DNA of 64,000 nt from Cylicocyclus nassatus. Lineage: Eukaryota > Nematoda > Chromadorea > Rhabditida > Strongylidae. Location of the stretch: NCBI GenBank assembly GCA_958299035.1, contig CATQJL010000316.1:36149441-36213440 (forward strand), given 5' to 3'. Of this stretch, positions 56,601 to 63,753 are shown piece after piece; position 1 is the first letter of the stretch, and each line of letters starts with the position of its first letter. The notes under the pieces are model-generated. The model did not search any database, was not told the DNA's origin, and was given only the letters and a program-made list of their open reading frames with translations. The translations under genes were made by a program, and so were the position numbers.

Positions 56601-58192
56601 ATATCGGCGCCTAACATGGGTAGCTGTTGCGGTCATTTTATGACCCATAATTTTCTTCTGAAGAAGTCAATCGCCGGAGCTTTGCTCAATTCTGTAAGCG
56701 TAGGGCTAGGGCATCCTGTTAGCAGTTTTTGCAAAAACATCCATCTGTTCAGTACCTAAAAAATCAAAAAATTCTATATTCGGGACTTTGAGGCACACTG
56801 AAAAAATGTTCAAAAAGGTGAGAAATTTCAAATTTCAGTTTTTTTCCTTTTCGCAAACTTTTCTGTCCGAATTCTTTTTATTGTGTTTTGTACTACTGGC
56901 TTGCGGCTACAAGATAGGCTACCTGACATTTGTACATTTATACTAACAAACTTTGAAGGAAGATATGAACTGTCAAAGACAAGGTTCTAGCAGAAGAACC
57001 TTTTTTATTTTTCAATCCATATTTTTCTGCCCGTTCGTGATATGAGTATAAATAAATGTGCGCTGCATTGCAGAAGATTTGCTGCTTCTGATAGTTTTTA
57101 CCGCATTCGAAAATGTGAATTCTTCCAAAAGTTATAGCACGTCAAATTGAGAATTCGCAAATCGGCCATTCCTTTTGTACCAACCTAATACTTATTGGAA
57201 GCCGGACATATTATATTTGGATGGGAGACGGAAGATTTGCATTTTTAGAAAAAGATTCAATTTCTTACTGATTAAAAGTTTTTGGTTGGCTATAAAACCT
57301 TTGAGTATACTTGATCACAACTGTGTGGACGTTTTGGAGATCATCCAGTGAACTTGTCACTAATACCTAAAGACTACTAGAAAAAATATGGTTATCTACA
57401 AGACGGATAGAGTATATGTATGAGAGGACCAAAATTTGTAAAACATTGAACTGCCTTGGATCAGCCCCAGCCCAGTCACAGAAGTACATCCTCTCTCTCG
57501 ATTATCTGCTCTTGGTCAGACTCAAACATTCAGATAAGACCGTAACCTTCAACAACCTTGATCTCTGGCAAGAATATCAAAAAGTCTGTGGAGGGTCACT
57601 CTTCAACGACATCAAAATGCGTATGGATTTGAAGTGGGATTGCTTAATAAATCATCATTCAAGGTGCAGATGGATTGACGGCCTCAAATATTTTGTTTAT
57701 TCTGCAGTATGTTGGAGCATTTAATTGGAGAACATTCAGTTATGATGGTTGCAATTTCAGCACGATGTCAATGTATTCGCTTTCTTTTCCATTTTGCGAC
57801 TTCTTCACTCTGAGGTGGTAATGCCTGATGGATACGTACCGTACGCTGCTGCCGTATTCGTCGAGTTATGGAAGAACAATACAGATGGAAAGCCATATTT
57901 CAGGGTAATTCGGAGTTGAACTGAACAATTACTAAATGTCTTCTTATAGCTGGCTTATCATAGAAAACCTGATGAGACAGGTGATACTATCTACACAATA
58001 ACGCAGGAGATAGAACCTTGCGAAGGAAAAGAATTTTGTAAGCTGGATGTGTACAGAGATATTGCTGCAAAAGTGAAACCAGACCAAGAAATGGCGAAGG
58101 TGAGTAAAGCCAAGGCCACCGTTGGTTGATGGGATTGGATAGATAGAAGAGCTGTCTTGAATTTTTTTCAGATCTTTGTATCTCCTCACTAA
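38582..58192 (+). CDS. Secreted histidine acid phosphatase, 10-11 exons over 19.6 kb
   Basis: Exons: 38582-38665, 38714-38818, 39650-39745, 39824-40003, 42670-42774, 43338-43430, 49471-49585, 57534-57706, 57761-57904, 57950-58099, and tentatively 58172-58192. Joined, they keep one open frame of 421 codons. All junctions are phase 0 except between exons 7 and 8 (phase 1 on both sides). The protein starts with a hydrophobic signal peptide (about 19 residues). Next come the catalytic RHGDRSPT (His32), [25 protein letters not shown] (phosphate-binding Arg99), and HD at residues 318-319, the family's proton-donor position. It has several N-glycosylation sequons (NRT, NLT, NIT, NES, NKT, NNT). Known family members are lysosomal or gut-lumen phosphomonoesterases of about 420-450 residues, so this copy is close to full length. 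The family normally reads YSAHDTT; here it is YSAHDVN. Introns 4, 6 and 7 are filled with transposons. Confidence 0.88.
38714..38818 (+). CDS. Acid phosphatase exon 2: RHG active site
   Basis: 35 codons after a TTCAG acceptor give [13 protein letters not shown], then [18 protein letters not shown] and a GTGAGT donor. RHGDRSPT holds the nucleophilic histidine and two phosphate-binding arginines. Unlike the relic exon at 24704, GGFGQLSP has no stop. Confidence 0.93.
39650..39745 (+). CDS. Acid phosphatase exon 3
   Basis: 32 codons, [20 protein letters not shown] and onward to KKYSSKE, between an ATTCAG acceptor and a GTATAA donor. The GMRQHYNLG block follows GQLSP directly in this family, so no exon is missing in the 831-bp intron upstream. 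Confidence 0.92.
39824..40003 (+). CDS. Acid phosphatase exon 4
   Basis: 60 codons begin [19 protein letters not shown], continue with [20 protein letters not shown], and stop at a GTAAGA donor. VRSTD supplies the third phosphate-binding arginine, and the HT of VHTV is the conserved family block. The acceptor GAAG is weaker than the usual TTTCAG. Confidence 0.92.
41504..41723. repeat. Imperfect palindrome in intron 4
   Basis: The arms at about 41504-41579 and 41654-41723 are inverted copies (GTGCTTTCACCAAATATTAC and GATATTTGGTGAAAGCAC; GAATCAGGCTC and GAGCCTGATTC). They lie just left of the TIR element that follows. It may be a degraded MITE. Confidence 0.6.
41747..42412. mobile_element. TIR element with GC-rich subterminal tandem repeats
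   Basis: The ends GGGTGCCTTCATACCG and the complement of GGGTGCCTTCATACCG (CGGTATGAAGGCACCC, with one change) flank arms made of repeated CAGCCCGTAG and CAGCCGCCAG units. These run in one orientation on the left (about 41762-41888) and inverted on the right (about 42278-42390). The flanking triplets are TTA on the left and TAA on the right, so no clean duplication is seen. The middle (about 41890-42277) is ordinary AT-rich DNA. A miniature relative with TTCATACTACG ends lies at about 59267-59331. Confidence 0.75.
42670..42774 (+). CDS. Acid phosphatase exon 5
   Basis: 35 codons, [20 protein letters not shown] to FLTSHE, then a GTGAGT donor. The block corresponds to the family segment usually reading CPR..., with the cysteine kept. 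The intron before it (40004-42669) contains a 666-bp TIR element. Confidence 0.85.
43338..43430 (+). CDS. Acid phosphatase exon 6
   Basis: 31 codons, [20 protein letters not shown] to RDILMIE, between a GTTCAG acceptor and a GTGAGT donor. It matches the helical cap segment of the family and carries the glycosylation sequons NLT and NIT. A 6-kb transposon-filled intron follows. Confidence 0.87.
43512..43733. mobile_element. Palindromic GC-rich MITE in intron 6
   Basis: The left arm (GTTGGGTGCACCACCGTCTC, CTGCACCTCTTCCGCAGACA) and right arm (AGCATGCTCGTGAAAGAGGC, GGAGGTGCTGGTGCAAATTGG) are inverted copies. The arm sequence is related to the element at 33541-33768. It is non-coding, although short open frames cross it. 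Confidence 0.65.
43796..43939. mobile_element. Degraded copy of the TTGATTCAACTGG-family MITE
   Basis: It contains GCTCGCACCCGCAACGCA, CTAGCCTTAATTAGGCC and a right end CTTGAATCAAAGG, as in the intact copies at 25045 and 63582. The left terminus is lost. Confidence 0.6.
44764..44983. mobile_element. Small TIR element (AAGGCACCGTCCACC ends)
   Basis: The left end CTTAAAGGCACCGTCCACCC and the right end TGGACGGTGCCTTTAAG are inverted. The element is about 220 bp, lies inside intron 6, and is non-coding. The same right end occurs at 26858-26877. Confidence 0.75.
45766..46455. mobile_element. Palindromic MITE related to the mariner-type element at 23535
   Basis: The arms starting around GCGGCGATAAGTCGTACACT and ending CGACTTACCGCCGTAAG are inverted over about 200 bp each. 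They share GAGTCGTACTGAAGCTCAAA with its complement. The segment AGAGCTTGCTTTGCTCTATC links it to the elements at 23535-24481 and 47011-48775. The terminal TTAGGTTG is degraded. Confidence 0.7.
47011..48775. mobile_element. Mariner-type palindromic MITE split by a Harbinger-type insertion
   Basis: It starts TTAGGTTGTTACACAACTTA after TA (47009-47010). The left arm (47011-47280) is inverted in the right arm (48520-48775), for example TGCTCACACAAATTGCACAC versus GTGTGTAATTGGGTGAGCA. The arms are separated by a second element at 47650-48515. The right terminus is degraded. It lies in intron 6 of the phosphatase gene. Confidence 0.7.
47650..48515. mobile_element. PIF/Harbinger-type element nested in a MITE
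   Basis: The terminal repeats GGCCTGTAGTAAA (left) and GGCCCGTAGTAAA (right, on the minus strand) are flanked by TAA at 47647-47649 and 48516-48518. On the minus strand the right half has protein-like open frames. One is [18 protein letters not shown] followed by [18 protein letters not shown] at 48171-48353, which could be the remains of a captured or transposon gene. I cannot name it. The insertion interrupts the mariner-type MITE and is therefore younger. Confidence 0.75.
48894..49186 (+). mobile_element. Short Helitron-like element
   Basis: It begins TCTTATATATAAAGTTGAAT after an A and ends CAGCTAG before a T, matching the Helitron 5' TC and 3' CTRR-T rules. A GTATGTCTGTATGTCTG-type simple stretch follows the 5' end. 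The second half is shared with 31404-31663. It lies in intron 6. Confidence 0.72.
49471..49585 (+). CDS. Acid phosphatase exon 7
   Basis: After TTTCAG, 38 codons plus one base give [20 protein letters not shown], then [18 protein letters not shown]. The donor GTAAGT leaves phase 1, which matches the two-base start of exon 8. The KWF.DELY.KM pattern is typical of nematode phosphatases at this position. Confidence 0.85.
49759..49949. mobile_element. PIF/Harbinger-type MITE (191 bp)
   Basis: The termini GGCCTCGGACAGAGTTCACG are perfectly inverted and continue through GCGATTTGATCG. They are flanked by TTA at 49756-49758 and 49950-49952. It lies in intron 7, is non-coding, and looks recent because the ends are identical. 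Confidence 0.88.
49953..51243. other. Intron 7 sequence without recognisable feature
   Basis: AT-rich. A lysine-rich open frame at 50950-51141 has no recognisable domain and is probably chance. Confidence 0.4.
51838..52467 (-). pseudogene. Inverted arm copy of the Penelope GIY-YIG nuclease end
   Basis: The minus strand encodes the same residues as 53195-53824 ([20 protein letters not shown] to SLCDL), with a few changes such as INL for INI, TTEQ for TTDQ and SPL for SPP. It lacks the reverse transcriptase. It is the left arm of the retroelement and not a separate gene. Confidence 0.88.
52518..53824 (+). CDS. Penelope-like reverse transcriptase with GIY-YIG endonuclease (5' incomplete)
   Basis: The main frame begins at 52598 ([10 protein letters not shown]) and runs 408 residues. 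Reverse transcriptase blocks are [14 protein letters not shown] (residues 55-68) and [11 protein letters not shown] with catalytic YIDD at 90-93. The first catalytic block ESFDVTSLY lies just upstream at 52569-52595, in another frame. It is joined by a probable 4-base loss near 52596. A CIIC...GDC cysteine cluster (about 285-296) precedes the GIY-YIG nuclease: GVVY (300-303), YIG (314-316), Arg320, KEH (about 327-329) and Glu375. Full Penelope proteins have about 800 residues, so the first half is absent. The enzyme uses the nuclease nick to prime cDNA. This fragment is unlikely to be autonomous. Confidence 0.92.
54714..55421 (+). mobile_element. Non-autonomous Helitron (708 bp)
   Basis: It begins TCCTACTATAATAACGCG after an A and ends GACGCACTGG before a T. 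The hairpin CCTCTGCGAAGCAGAGG stands 11 nt before the end. It is similar along its length to the copy at 36797-37506 and lies in intron 7. Confidence 0.87.
55422..56259. other. Intron 7 sequence; C13 tract
   Basis: C13 at 55598-55610. A block at 56207-56246 (GACTTCGTCTCC, GTGCCGAGCCCT) recurs at 15464-15508. No exon is recognised. Confidence 0.4.
56260..57188. mobile_element. Mariner-type MITE (929 bp) in intron 7
   Basis: The ends TTAGGTTGGTGCAAAAGGAA and its complement TTCCTTTTGTACCAACCTAA are flanked by TA (56258-56259 and 57189-57190). The inversion extends about 30 bp at the ends with further inverted blocks inside. It encodes no transposase. Confidence 0.85.
57534..57706 (+). CDS. Acid phosphatase exon 8
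   Basis: After ATTCAG, two bases complete an Asn codon. The frame then reads [37 protein letters not shown] and [12 protein letters not shown], ending at a GTATGT donor. This is the (R/C)GG-SLF and LKY-YSA block that precedes the catalytic HD. The arginine usual before GG is cysteine here. Confidence 0.87.
57761..57904 (+). CDS. Acid phosphatase exon 9: HD motif
   Basis: After TTTCAG, 48 codons start with [16 protein letters not shown] and include [20 protein letters not shown] before a GTAATT donor. The HD pair joins YSA from exon 8 to form the second catalytic motif. Confidence 0.92.
57950..58099 (+). CDS. Acid phosphatase exon 10
   Basis: 50 codons begin [20 protein letters not shown], continue with the cysteine pair [13 protein letters not shown], and end PDQEMAK before GTGAGT. 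It is homologous to the exons at 1-86 and 27128-27267. Confidence 0.92.
58172..58192 (+). CDS. Tentative last exon of the acid phosphatase gene
   Basis: A strong TTTTTTTCAG acceptor 71 bp after exon 10 is followed, in the correct phase, by IFVSPH and a TAA stop. This closes the frame at 421 residues. A different, more distal terminal exon remains possible, because the segment is too short for similarity to confirm it. Confidence 0.45.
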   Translation: MFVSPH

Positions 58193-58366
58193 GATGTCAG
58201 TTTTTGAATTTCACGTTTCAATAGTTTTTCAGTGCAAGGGTTTTCTTGAAAACTCAAAAACTTCTGGCCTCAAAAAACAAGGTTGATCGTCCTTTCTGAC
58301 TGCATTTTGCACCAAATTGAGTGAGACTGAATTTTGGAGCAATTACAGTTAGCACTCGCTGAACAT

Positions 58367-58607
58367 CAGTGGCCACCCAGGATTTCGCTCGGGGAAGGAC
58401 AAAAATTTTTTTTCGATGAAGGTGCGTGGCGTCAGCCACGCACTCCGAAAATTTTTTTGTTGCGCTTTCTAGAATCTTCGCGGGCACAGCGGAAAAAATT
58501 TTTTTATAAGGCTAAAATCAATTTTTCAAAAAGTCAAAGAATTATCTCAATTATTTACAAGTGCAGACAGGTCATTTGCACAATTTTATAACCCATGTAA
58601 GTAACAA
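58367..58607 (+). mobile_element. hAT-type MITE, 3'-truncated
   Basis: It starts CAGTGGCCACCCAGGATTTC and follows the 14271-14604 element through GAAGGTGCGTGGCGTCAGCC, then to TCAATTATTTACAAGT. Similarity stops near 58607 before the second CAGTG end. Confidence 0.7.
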
Positions 58608-58681
58608 ACTGTTTAATCAATATGTAAAGTGATATTTTCGATCATTTTACAAATAAGGAAGAGATTTGCCTGTGTACCCTC

Positions 58682-58827
58682 TGATTCAACGGGATTGACG
58701 GGTGGAAGGCGGTGCTTCAAGGCCCAATCAAGGCTAGGGGATGATCAGCGAGCGCACTCGCGAAAGAAGCGCAGACTTGGTCATGGGAGCGAGCGGAAGC
58801 CTTCCAGCCGCCAATCGTTGAATCAAA
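58682..58827. mobile_element. TGATTCAAC-family palindromic MITE
   Basis: TGATTCAACGGGATTGACGG on the left mirrors CCGCCAATCGTTGAATCAAA on the right. The centre carries GCGAGCGCACTCGCG. It is a diverged copy of the elements at 25045 and 63582. Confidence 0.65.
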
Positions 58828-58869
58828 GGGTAACGTATCTTAGAGACCTGGCTAACACCACGTGCTTTT

Positions 58870-59206
58870 GTAAAGTGTCGTTATATTTTTATATTTTCCA
58901 AGGACTCCTCTTTTCTGTTGGGAGCCCATCATACTTCGGGAGAAAAGCCCAAAAGCGCCCAAAAAAGGCCAAAGATATACAAAAAAGCCCGGAAAAGACT
59001 AAAAAGTTTAAAAGCGCCAGAAAGAGCTGAAACGCCCTCTTCCGCGCGCACGTTTTGGCGCTAAGGCATGTGTGTTGATTTCGCAGCCGAATCCTTTTGG
59101 TTCATTTTCTGCCGTCTGTACATCAAAATAAAGTCAGAATTCTACTAAAAATTCGTTTCTGCGTTCCGGCTCTCTCGGCGCTTTCGGGCTTTTCCGCCAA
59201 TAACGG
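58870..59206. other. No gene recognised
   Basis: Contains an AAAGCCC-like degenerate tandem patch at about 58940-59020 (AAAAGCCCAAAAGCGCCC). Nothing else can be supported. Confidence 0.35.
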
Positions 59207-59331
59207 GTCCCAGAGTGCGCGGCGTACAGGCGTACGTGACGTACGCCGCGCAGTCAGGCCAACCCTTAGAGGTTGCTTCATACTACGCCGCAGGACACTG
59301 CATGCTGCGGCGTAGTATGAAGGAACCCTCA
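59207..59331. repeat. Two adjacent GC-rich hairpins
   Basis: GCGCGGCGTAC and GTACGCCGCGC form one stem at about 59217-59252. CTTCATACTACGCCGCA and TGCGGCGTAGTATGAAG form another at about 59277-59322. The second hairpin has ends (TTAGAGGTTGCTTCATAC) related to the element at 41747-42412 and may be its miniature form. Confidence 0.65.
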
Positions 59332-59769
59332 GAGTTCTGTCCTTTCCCCTCCGTCCCGGTGAAAAAAAAAGCGGAAGATGGAATGTGAAGTAAATAGGTA
59401 GCATCCTTGCAGACGATGTTGATACATCACATTCTTCTCCGATAATGGACTGTCCCAAAGTTCTGAGCGTAAAATTCACGTTTTCTAGTTTTGCCATCTT
59501 ACAACTAGCTGAATGTGAAATCATGCGCTCTCTAAATGTGCCGCGTGATCCCTCATGCGTTTTGCTTACCCGCGTCTCATTCATTGTGCCGATAAGAAAA
59601 GTGCTGAAAATGGCCTAAACAATCACTCTTGTCTACGTTGAACATGGACCAGAGAGAGCAGAGCCCGCTTGAGTTAGACTGCGACTCCCTCGCAAACATG
59701 CTCTCCGATCTTGAAAGTCCTTTTATCTTGAAACCTGGGCATTTGAAAGATAACTTCAGTATTTGTTCT

Positions 59770-60850
59770 GTGCCGTACAGGTTTTTTATAGTAATACACT
59801 TTATTGCCTTACAATTCGGCTACAGCCGTCATCAGAGGCCTGAAAGGTGTCAGTCACAAGGATGTCTGCTCTTGACCGCCAAACACGTCTTCCCACTTGC
59901 ATATTCGATTCATCTAGTGTGGAAGAAGGAGGTTGGGCCATGACTTTCACTCACCAGTGTATTACCGATATTGCAGTGTGCAACTGCTTTAGACGAGCAC
60001 GTTCGACTGTGGTGAGCAAGAATGAGAAGTATGTCACATAACTGCTTATATACGCTCAGACGATCTATAGCTCGCAAAACGGAAGATACGGCATGAGATC
60101 AGCGGTAATGGATAACTGTTCATTCTTGCTGTTCATTTTGGGATCACGCGTAAGAATGAAAGACGCTTCCAAAGCCTTTCGCGCAGCTATTTGACTTTCA
60201 TAGGCTAGTATTGTGCACCTTATATCATAATCCGTTCCTTCGTGCTCTACCTTTCTATGTTTACCTAGTGGGCTCATCATGCTCTGTTTTGTTTTGCCAG
60301 TTAGATGTTCATTCAAACGTACGCCCAATGGTTGGCCGGTCTAACCAATGTAATTGGCGGAACATTTCAAACAATGGATTTCGTAAGCGACACCATATTT
60401 TGTGCAATCTCCGATATTTCCGTATGGGCAGATCGCGCAATCTCGTAAGTTACAAGCTTTGTCGTATAGTCTATTGCGGACGAGTTGTTTCTTTATGTTG
60501 TCGCGAGGAGTATTTACTAGAATAACGTCATCCTCGAGACTCGCTTGTATCAGGCATCGCTTGATCGCCACAGTGACTTTTTCAGAGATAAAGGGCAGGC
60601 ATAAAGGTACCTTGTTGGTGACCTGATCTTTTAGTTGCGCTGTTGCCTTTTTGTTTCGTCTGGGTCGTGTTGTATAACCATTGGATGACATTATATCGGC
60701 CGCCAGTTTTAGTGATTCATGCTTCTCAATCTCACCAGCACAAACTTTCTTTGACGGATATGCATTCAATGACCGCTGAGACCTACAAAGACCTATTATC
60801 AGCTGCAATTTTGTTGAGGAACCAGGAGATTCGATCCGTTGGTCCATGGG
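59770..60850 (-). pseudogene. Second, older Penelope-like element with GIY-YIG domain
   Basis: On the minus strand, 60065-60847 is one frame interrupted by a single TAG at 60341-60343, exactly where the first element has the Glu codon of YIGETG. Visible parts are ASLEDDVILVNTPRDNIKKQ, the cysteine cluster CAICPYGNIGDCTKYG, GVAYEIHCLKCSANYIG, then GVRLNEHLTGK and ARKALEASFI. It is about half identical in protein to the element at 51525-54181, so it is a different family. Its 3' flank (59770-59850) resembles the arm end of that element (TCAGAGGCCTGAA). The reverse transcriptase core is absent. Minus-strand frames at 60941-61445 could be extra remnants but are unrecognisable. Confidence 0.82.
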
Positions 60851-61449
60851 TGCAGCCGATCTGGTTGAAGCAAAGGGTGTTTCCTATCGCTTCTCTGGTT
60901 GTGCTGTATTCTGCTGTGCCTTTTCTAGTTGTATCACTAGTCATTGATACAAATCTGAATCTAATTGACGAGTTGTTTTATCAATCGGCAGTCGAGCACT
61001 TTGAAAACCTTGATCTCGCTCTTGTTTCTTTTGTTGCCAGAGAGCTTGGCTTTCATAGTAGAGTAATTTTGGTTGTTTTAACAGAACTAGCAGGATACTT
61101 CTCCTTTCATTCTCCACTTTAGCAAAGAATCTGGATTCAACCAACTGTTAGTCAATTCAAAGAAGCAGCAACTCTGTCAGTTTTCGTCATCTGTGATTGA
61201 AAGTTTTTGTTTTCAAAGTCAATTTTTGGATCAAAATGGCAGTCGGTATCGATAAGGATATTATCAGTATAAGGTCCTCTCGCAACTGTGCATTGGCTTA
61301 AAGACCTTTCACTTTTGCTTGAGCGCTCAGCTGACAAAAGCAAGCATGTTGAAAACTGCTTGTATAATTTTGTCAAAAAGCTTGTTCTTGTCAACATTTG
61401 GAGACGTAGGCCTTTATACAGGGTGTCATGAGTTTTCAAAGCCATGAAA

Positions 61450-62265
61450 CCTGTTCAGAGTACTAGACGATTCAATTTCCGAGGACGTGTTCTTGACTGT
61501 CATGATTTTTACACAGTATTTTGTCTGGAACTTCTCAGACAATCAAAGGCTGTCAGCCTGCCCCTCCAAAAGCGCCGTTGCCTTATCGCCGCCATTTTTC
61601 GCTTCCCGCTGAGAAACTTTGCTAGAACTGGCAGCGAGCGGGCTGCCATAGAGTCTTCAGCGCGAAACGAATGTGGCGGCCATACCTTGGTGGGGTCGGC
61701 TGAGGGTCTTCGATTATTTGAGTTGTGAGTATGCAAAAACACAGGTTCTGAAAACCACCTGTCTCAAGTTTCTTAGCATTATTCCGGTAAAGAATACGTC
61801 GAGAGCATTCTTTTTCGCCAATATTGTGATCGGCATCTCTACCAAATAAGCATAATCTTCAAGCTCAAGTTCTCGCAGTTTGTGAGCGATATTGTCAGAA
61901 AAACATGTGAATGGATTTCGAATTGTAGAAGGGCAGACTAAGTAGGATGTAGAGGGGTTCGTGACTGATAAAGCAAATTACTCATTTTGCACTGATTTCC
62001 AAACTTTCATACAAGAAGCGAATTAGCAGGTTAACGTCAAATCCAGGCAACTCGGTTGGTTATTTTTCCATGGTTATTGAATTTTTCTAAGTTTTATTTT
62101 CTATTGCATACCGCTGCAGTTTTGTGGCGTCTTTTATGGTATATGAACGTAATTGCACGCTGTACGATAACGAAACTCGTTCGAAAAATTGCAACGCGGG
62201 CTGACAGGTCAATTGTTCGCCTCGGTACGGCAGCCAATCACATCGTCATCTTTGCGGTGGGCTGA
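61450..62265. other. No gene recognised
   Basis: A GC-rich block at about 61555-61695 has some inverted character (CGCCGCCATTTTTCGC, GTGGCGGCCATACC) and may be a MITE remnant. The rest is AT-rich and anonymous. Confidence 0.35.
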
Positions 62266-62273
62266 CCTATCAC

Positions 62274-63534
62274 CAGGGTTGAGCAAGAGGTCAGGCACAA
62301 GTCTTTCCAAAACGACCCCCCCCCCCAGTAAAAGCCCCTAAACGACCCCTCTGCTTCACCTCCAGGACCTCAGGCTGTGATAATTCGAGGAGATCAGCCG
62401 TTTTTGGGAGGTTCTTGTTTTTTGGAGGTCTGTAGGCCGACTTTCTGCGATTGCACAGCACACGCAACTTGACGGCAAGTTTTGGATTTTGGATAGGCAC
62501 CCGCCATACTTGATCCGCTTAATCCACTTGATCCGCTTGATCCGCTTCGCCATTGGTCAATTCAGTAAACTGACCAATAGCGAAGCGGACCAAGCGGATC
62601 AAGTGGATTAAGCGAATCAAGTATGGCGCGTGCCATAGCCCTACTTTTAGAGCTATAATTCCCACAAGGGTGTATTGTTTGGCTCCAAATTTGCAGTGTT
62701 GCAAGAAGAGGCTTTGAGTTCAATACTCATAGCAGAAATGGAGCGATTTTCAGATTTTGAAAACAAGTTAATCGGGTCAGGCGCAACCCCTCAAAAGCTC
62801 AGGCGGCCTGACCTTTTGTGGGGTTGCGCCTGACCCGATTAACTTCATCATTGAAGAAGCTTTTTTATTCAAGTTTTATGTGAATCGCTCGCACAACCCT
62901 CGAAGATTCCATAGTAAGTGTTTGGACTTGCTTCGACTTGTTTCGGCCTTGTGGTAATCCGTGGAGTTGAAGCAGTCATGGCGAAAAACGCGCCGGTCGG
63001 AATTTTCGCATTATTTCTTACTCCACTATTTGCAAGCGATACAAAGCGCGATTTTTAGCATAGACTAGCAGGAAAACTTTGTTACGAGTACAAAAAAATT
63101 GACTTTTCTCACTTTTGAAAACAAGTTAATCATGTTTGAAAATCACGCTTTTTAGTCGTTGAGAAACACTAGATAATGCAGTAAATAATGGTTTGTAGGG
63201 CTCATAGAGGTAATTTGACGTGCTCGGAAATGATACCCATTTCACCCAGCAAGCTTCCTTGATGAATTTATAATATGTCGAGGTAGAAGATGAAGATTTG
63301 AGTTTTGGCCGAAACTTCGATTGTGGAATCAATCAGTATGCTGTTTAAGACCGTTCATTCCTTCAGTGCTAATGAGGTCGCGATATCCACTAAACTAGCG
63401 CTTTTCTTCTTCACCTTAATCGTAGTATCTCCTCAATCGAACGAATTCGATTCCTAATCACGACCCCCCCCCCCTCTGTCTTACCCCAGTACGACCCCCC
63501 AGGTCGGGCGCGCCTGACCCCACGCTCAACCCTG
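62274..63534. mobile_element. hAT-type non-autonomous element (1,261 bp)
   Basis: It starts CAGGGTTGAGC and ends GCTCAACCCTG. It is flanked by the 8-bp duplication CCTATCAC at 62266-62273 and 63535-63542. C11 tracts occur near both ends (62316-62326 and 63464-63474). Two perfect or near-perfect hairpins lie inside: about 62509-62629 (AGCGGATCAAGTGGATTAAG stem) and about 62767-62845 (AGTTAATCGGGTCAGGCGCA stem). No transposase frame is evident. Confidence 0.85.
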
Positions 63535-63581
63535 CCTATCACTATCACCGCGATTAGAGTGGATTTAAAAGGGACTAACAT

Positions 63582-63753
63582 TTGATATTCAACTGGCTTG
63601 GCACCATTAGGGCGGGGTTTCGTTATCTAATTGAGGCCGCTCGCGCCCGCGATGCACCCGCGTCTCTCTCGCGCGAGTGCTTTCTAATCATCACCCAGCC
63701 TTAATTAGGTCACGAAGTCCCGCCTTTGCCGATGCCAAGCCAGTTGAATCAAA
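63582..63753. mobile_element. GC-rich palindromic MITE (TTGATTCAACTGG family)
   Basis: The left end ATATTCAACTGGCTTGGCA is the inverted match of the right end TGCCAAGCCAGTTGAATCAAA. The arms share GGGCGGGGTTTCG/CACGAAGTCCCGCC and the GCTCGCGCCCGCGATGCA block. It is a close copy of the element at 25045-25212 in the opposite orientation. Confidence 0.78.

Noticed and set aside
59123..59584. Minus-strand 153-codon frame as a gene
   Set aside because: It crosses two GC-rich hairpins whose palindromes explain the open frame; no domain character is visible.
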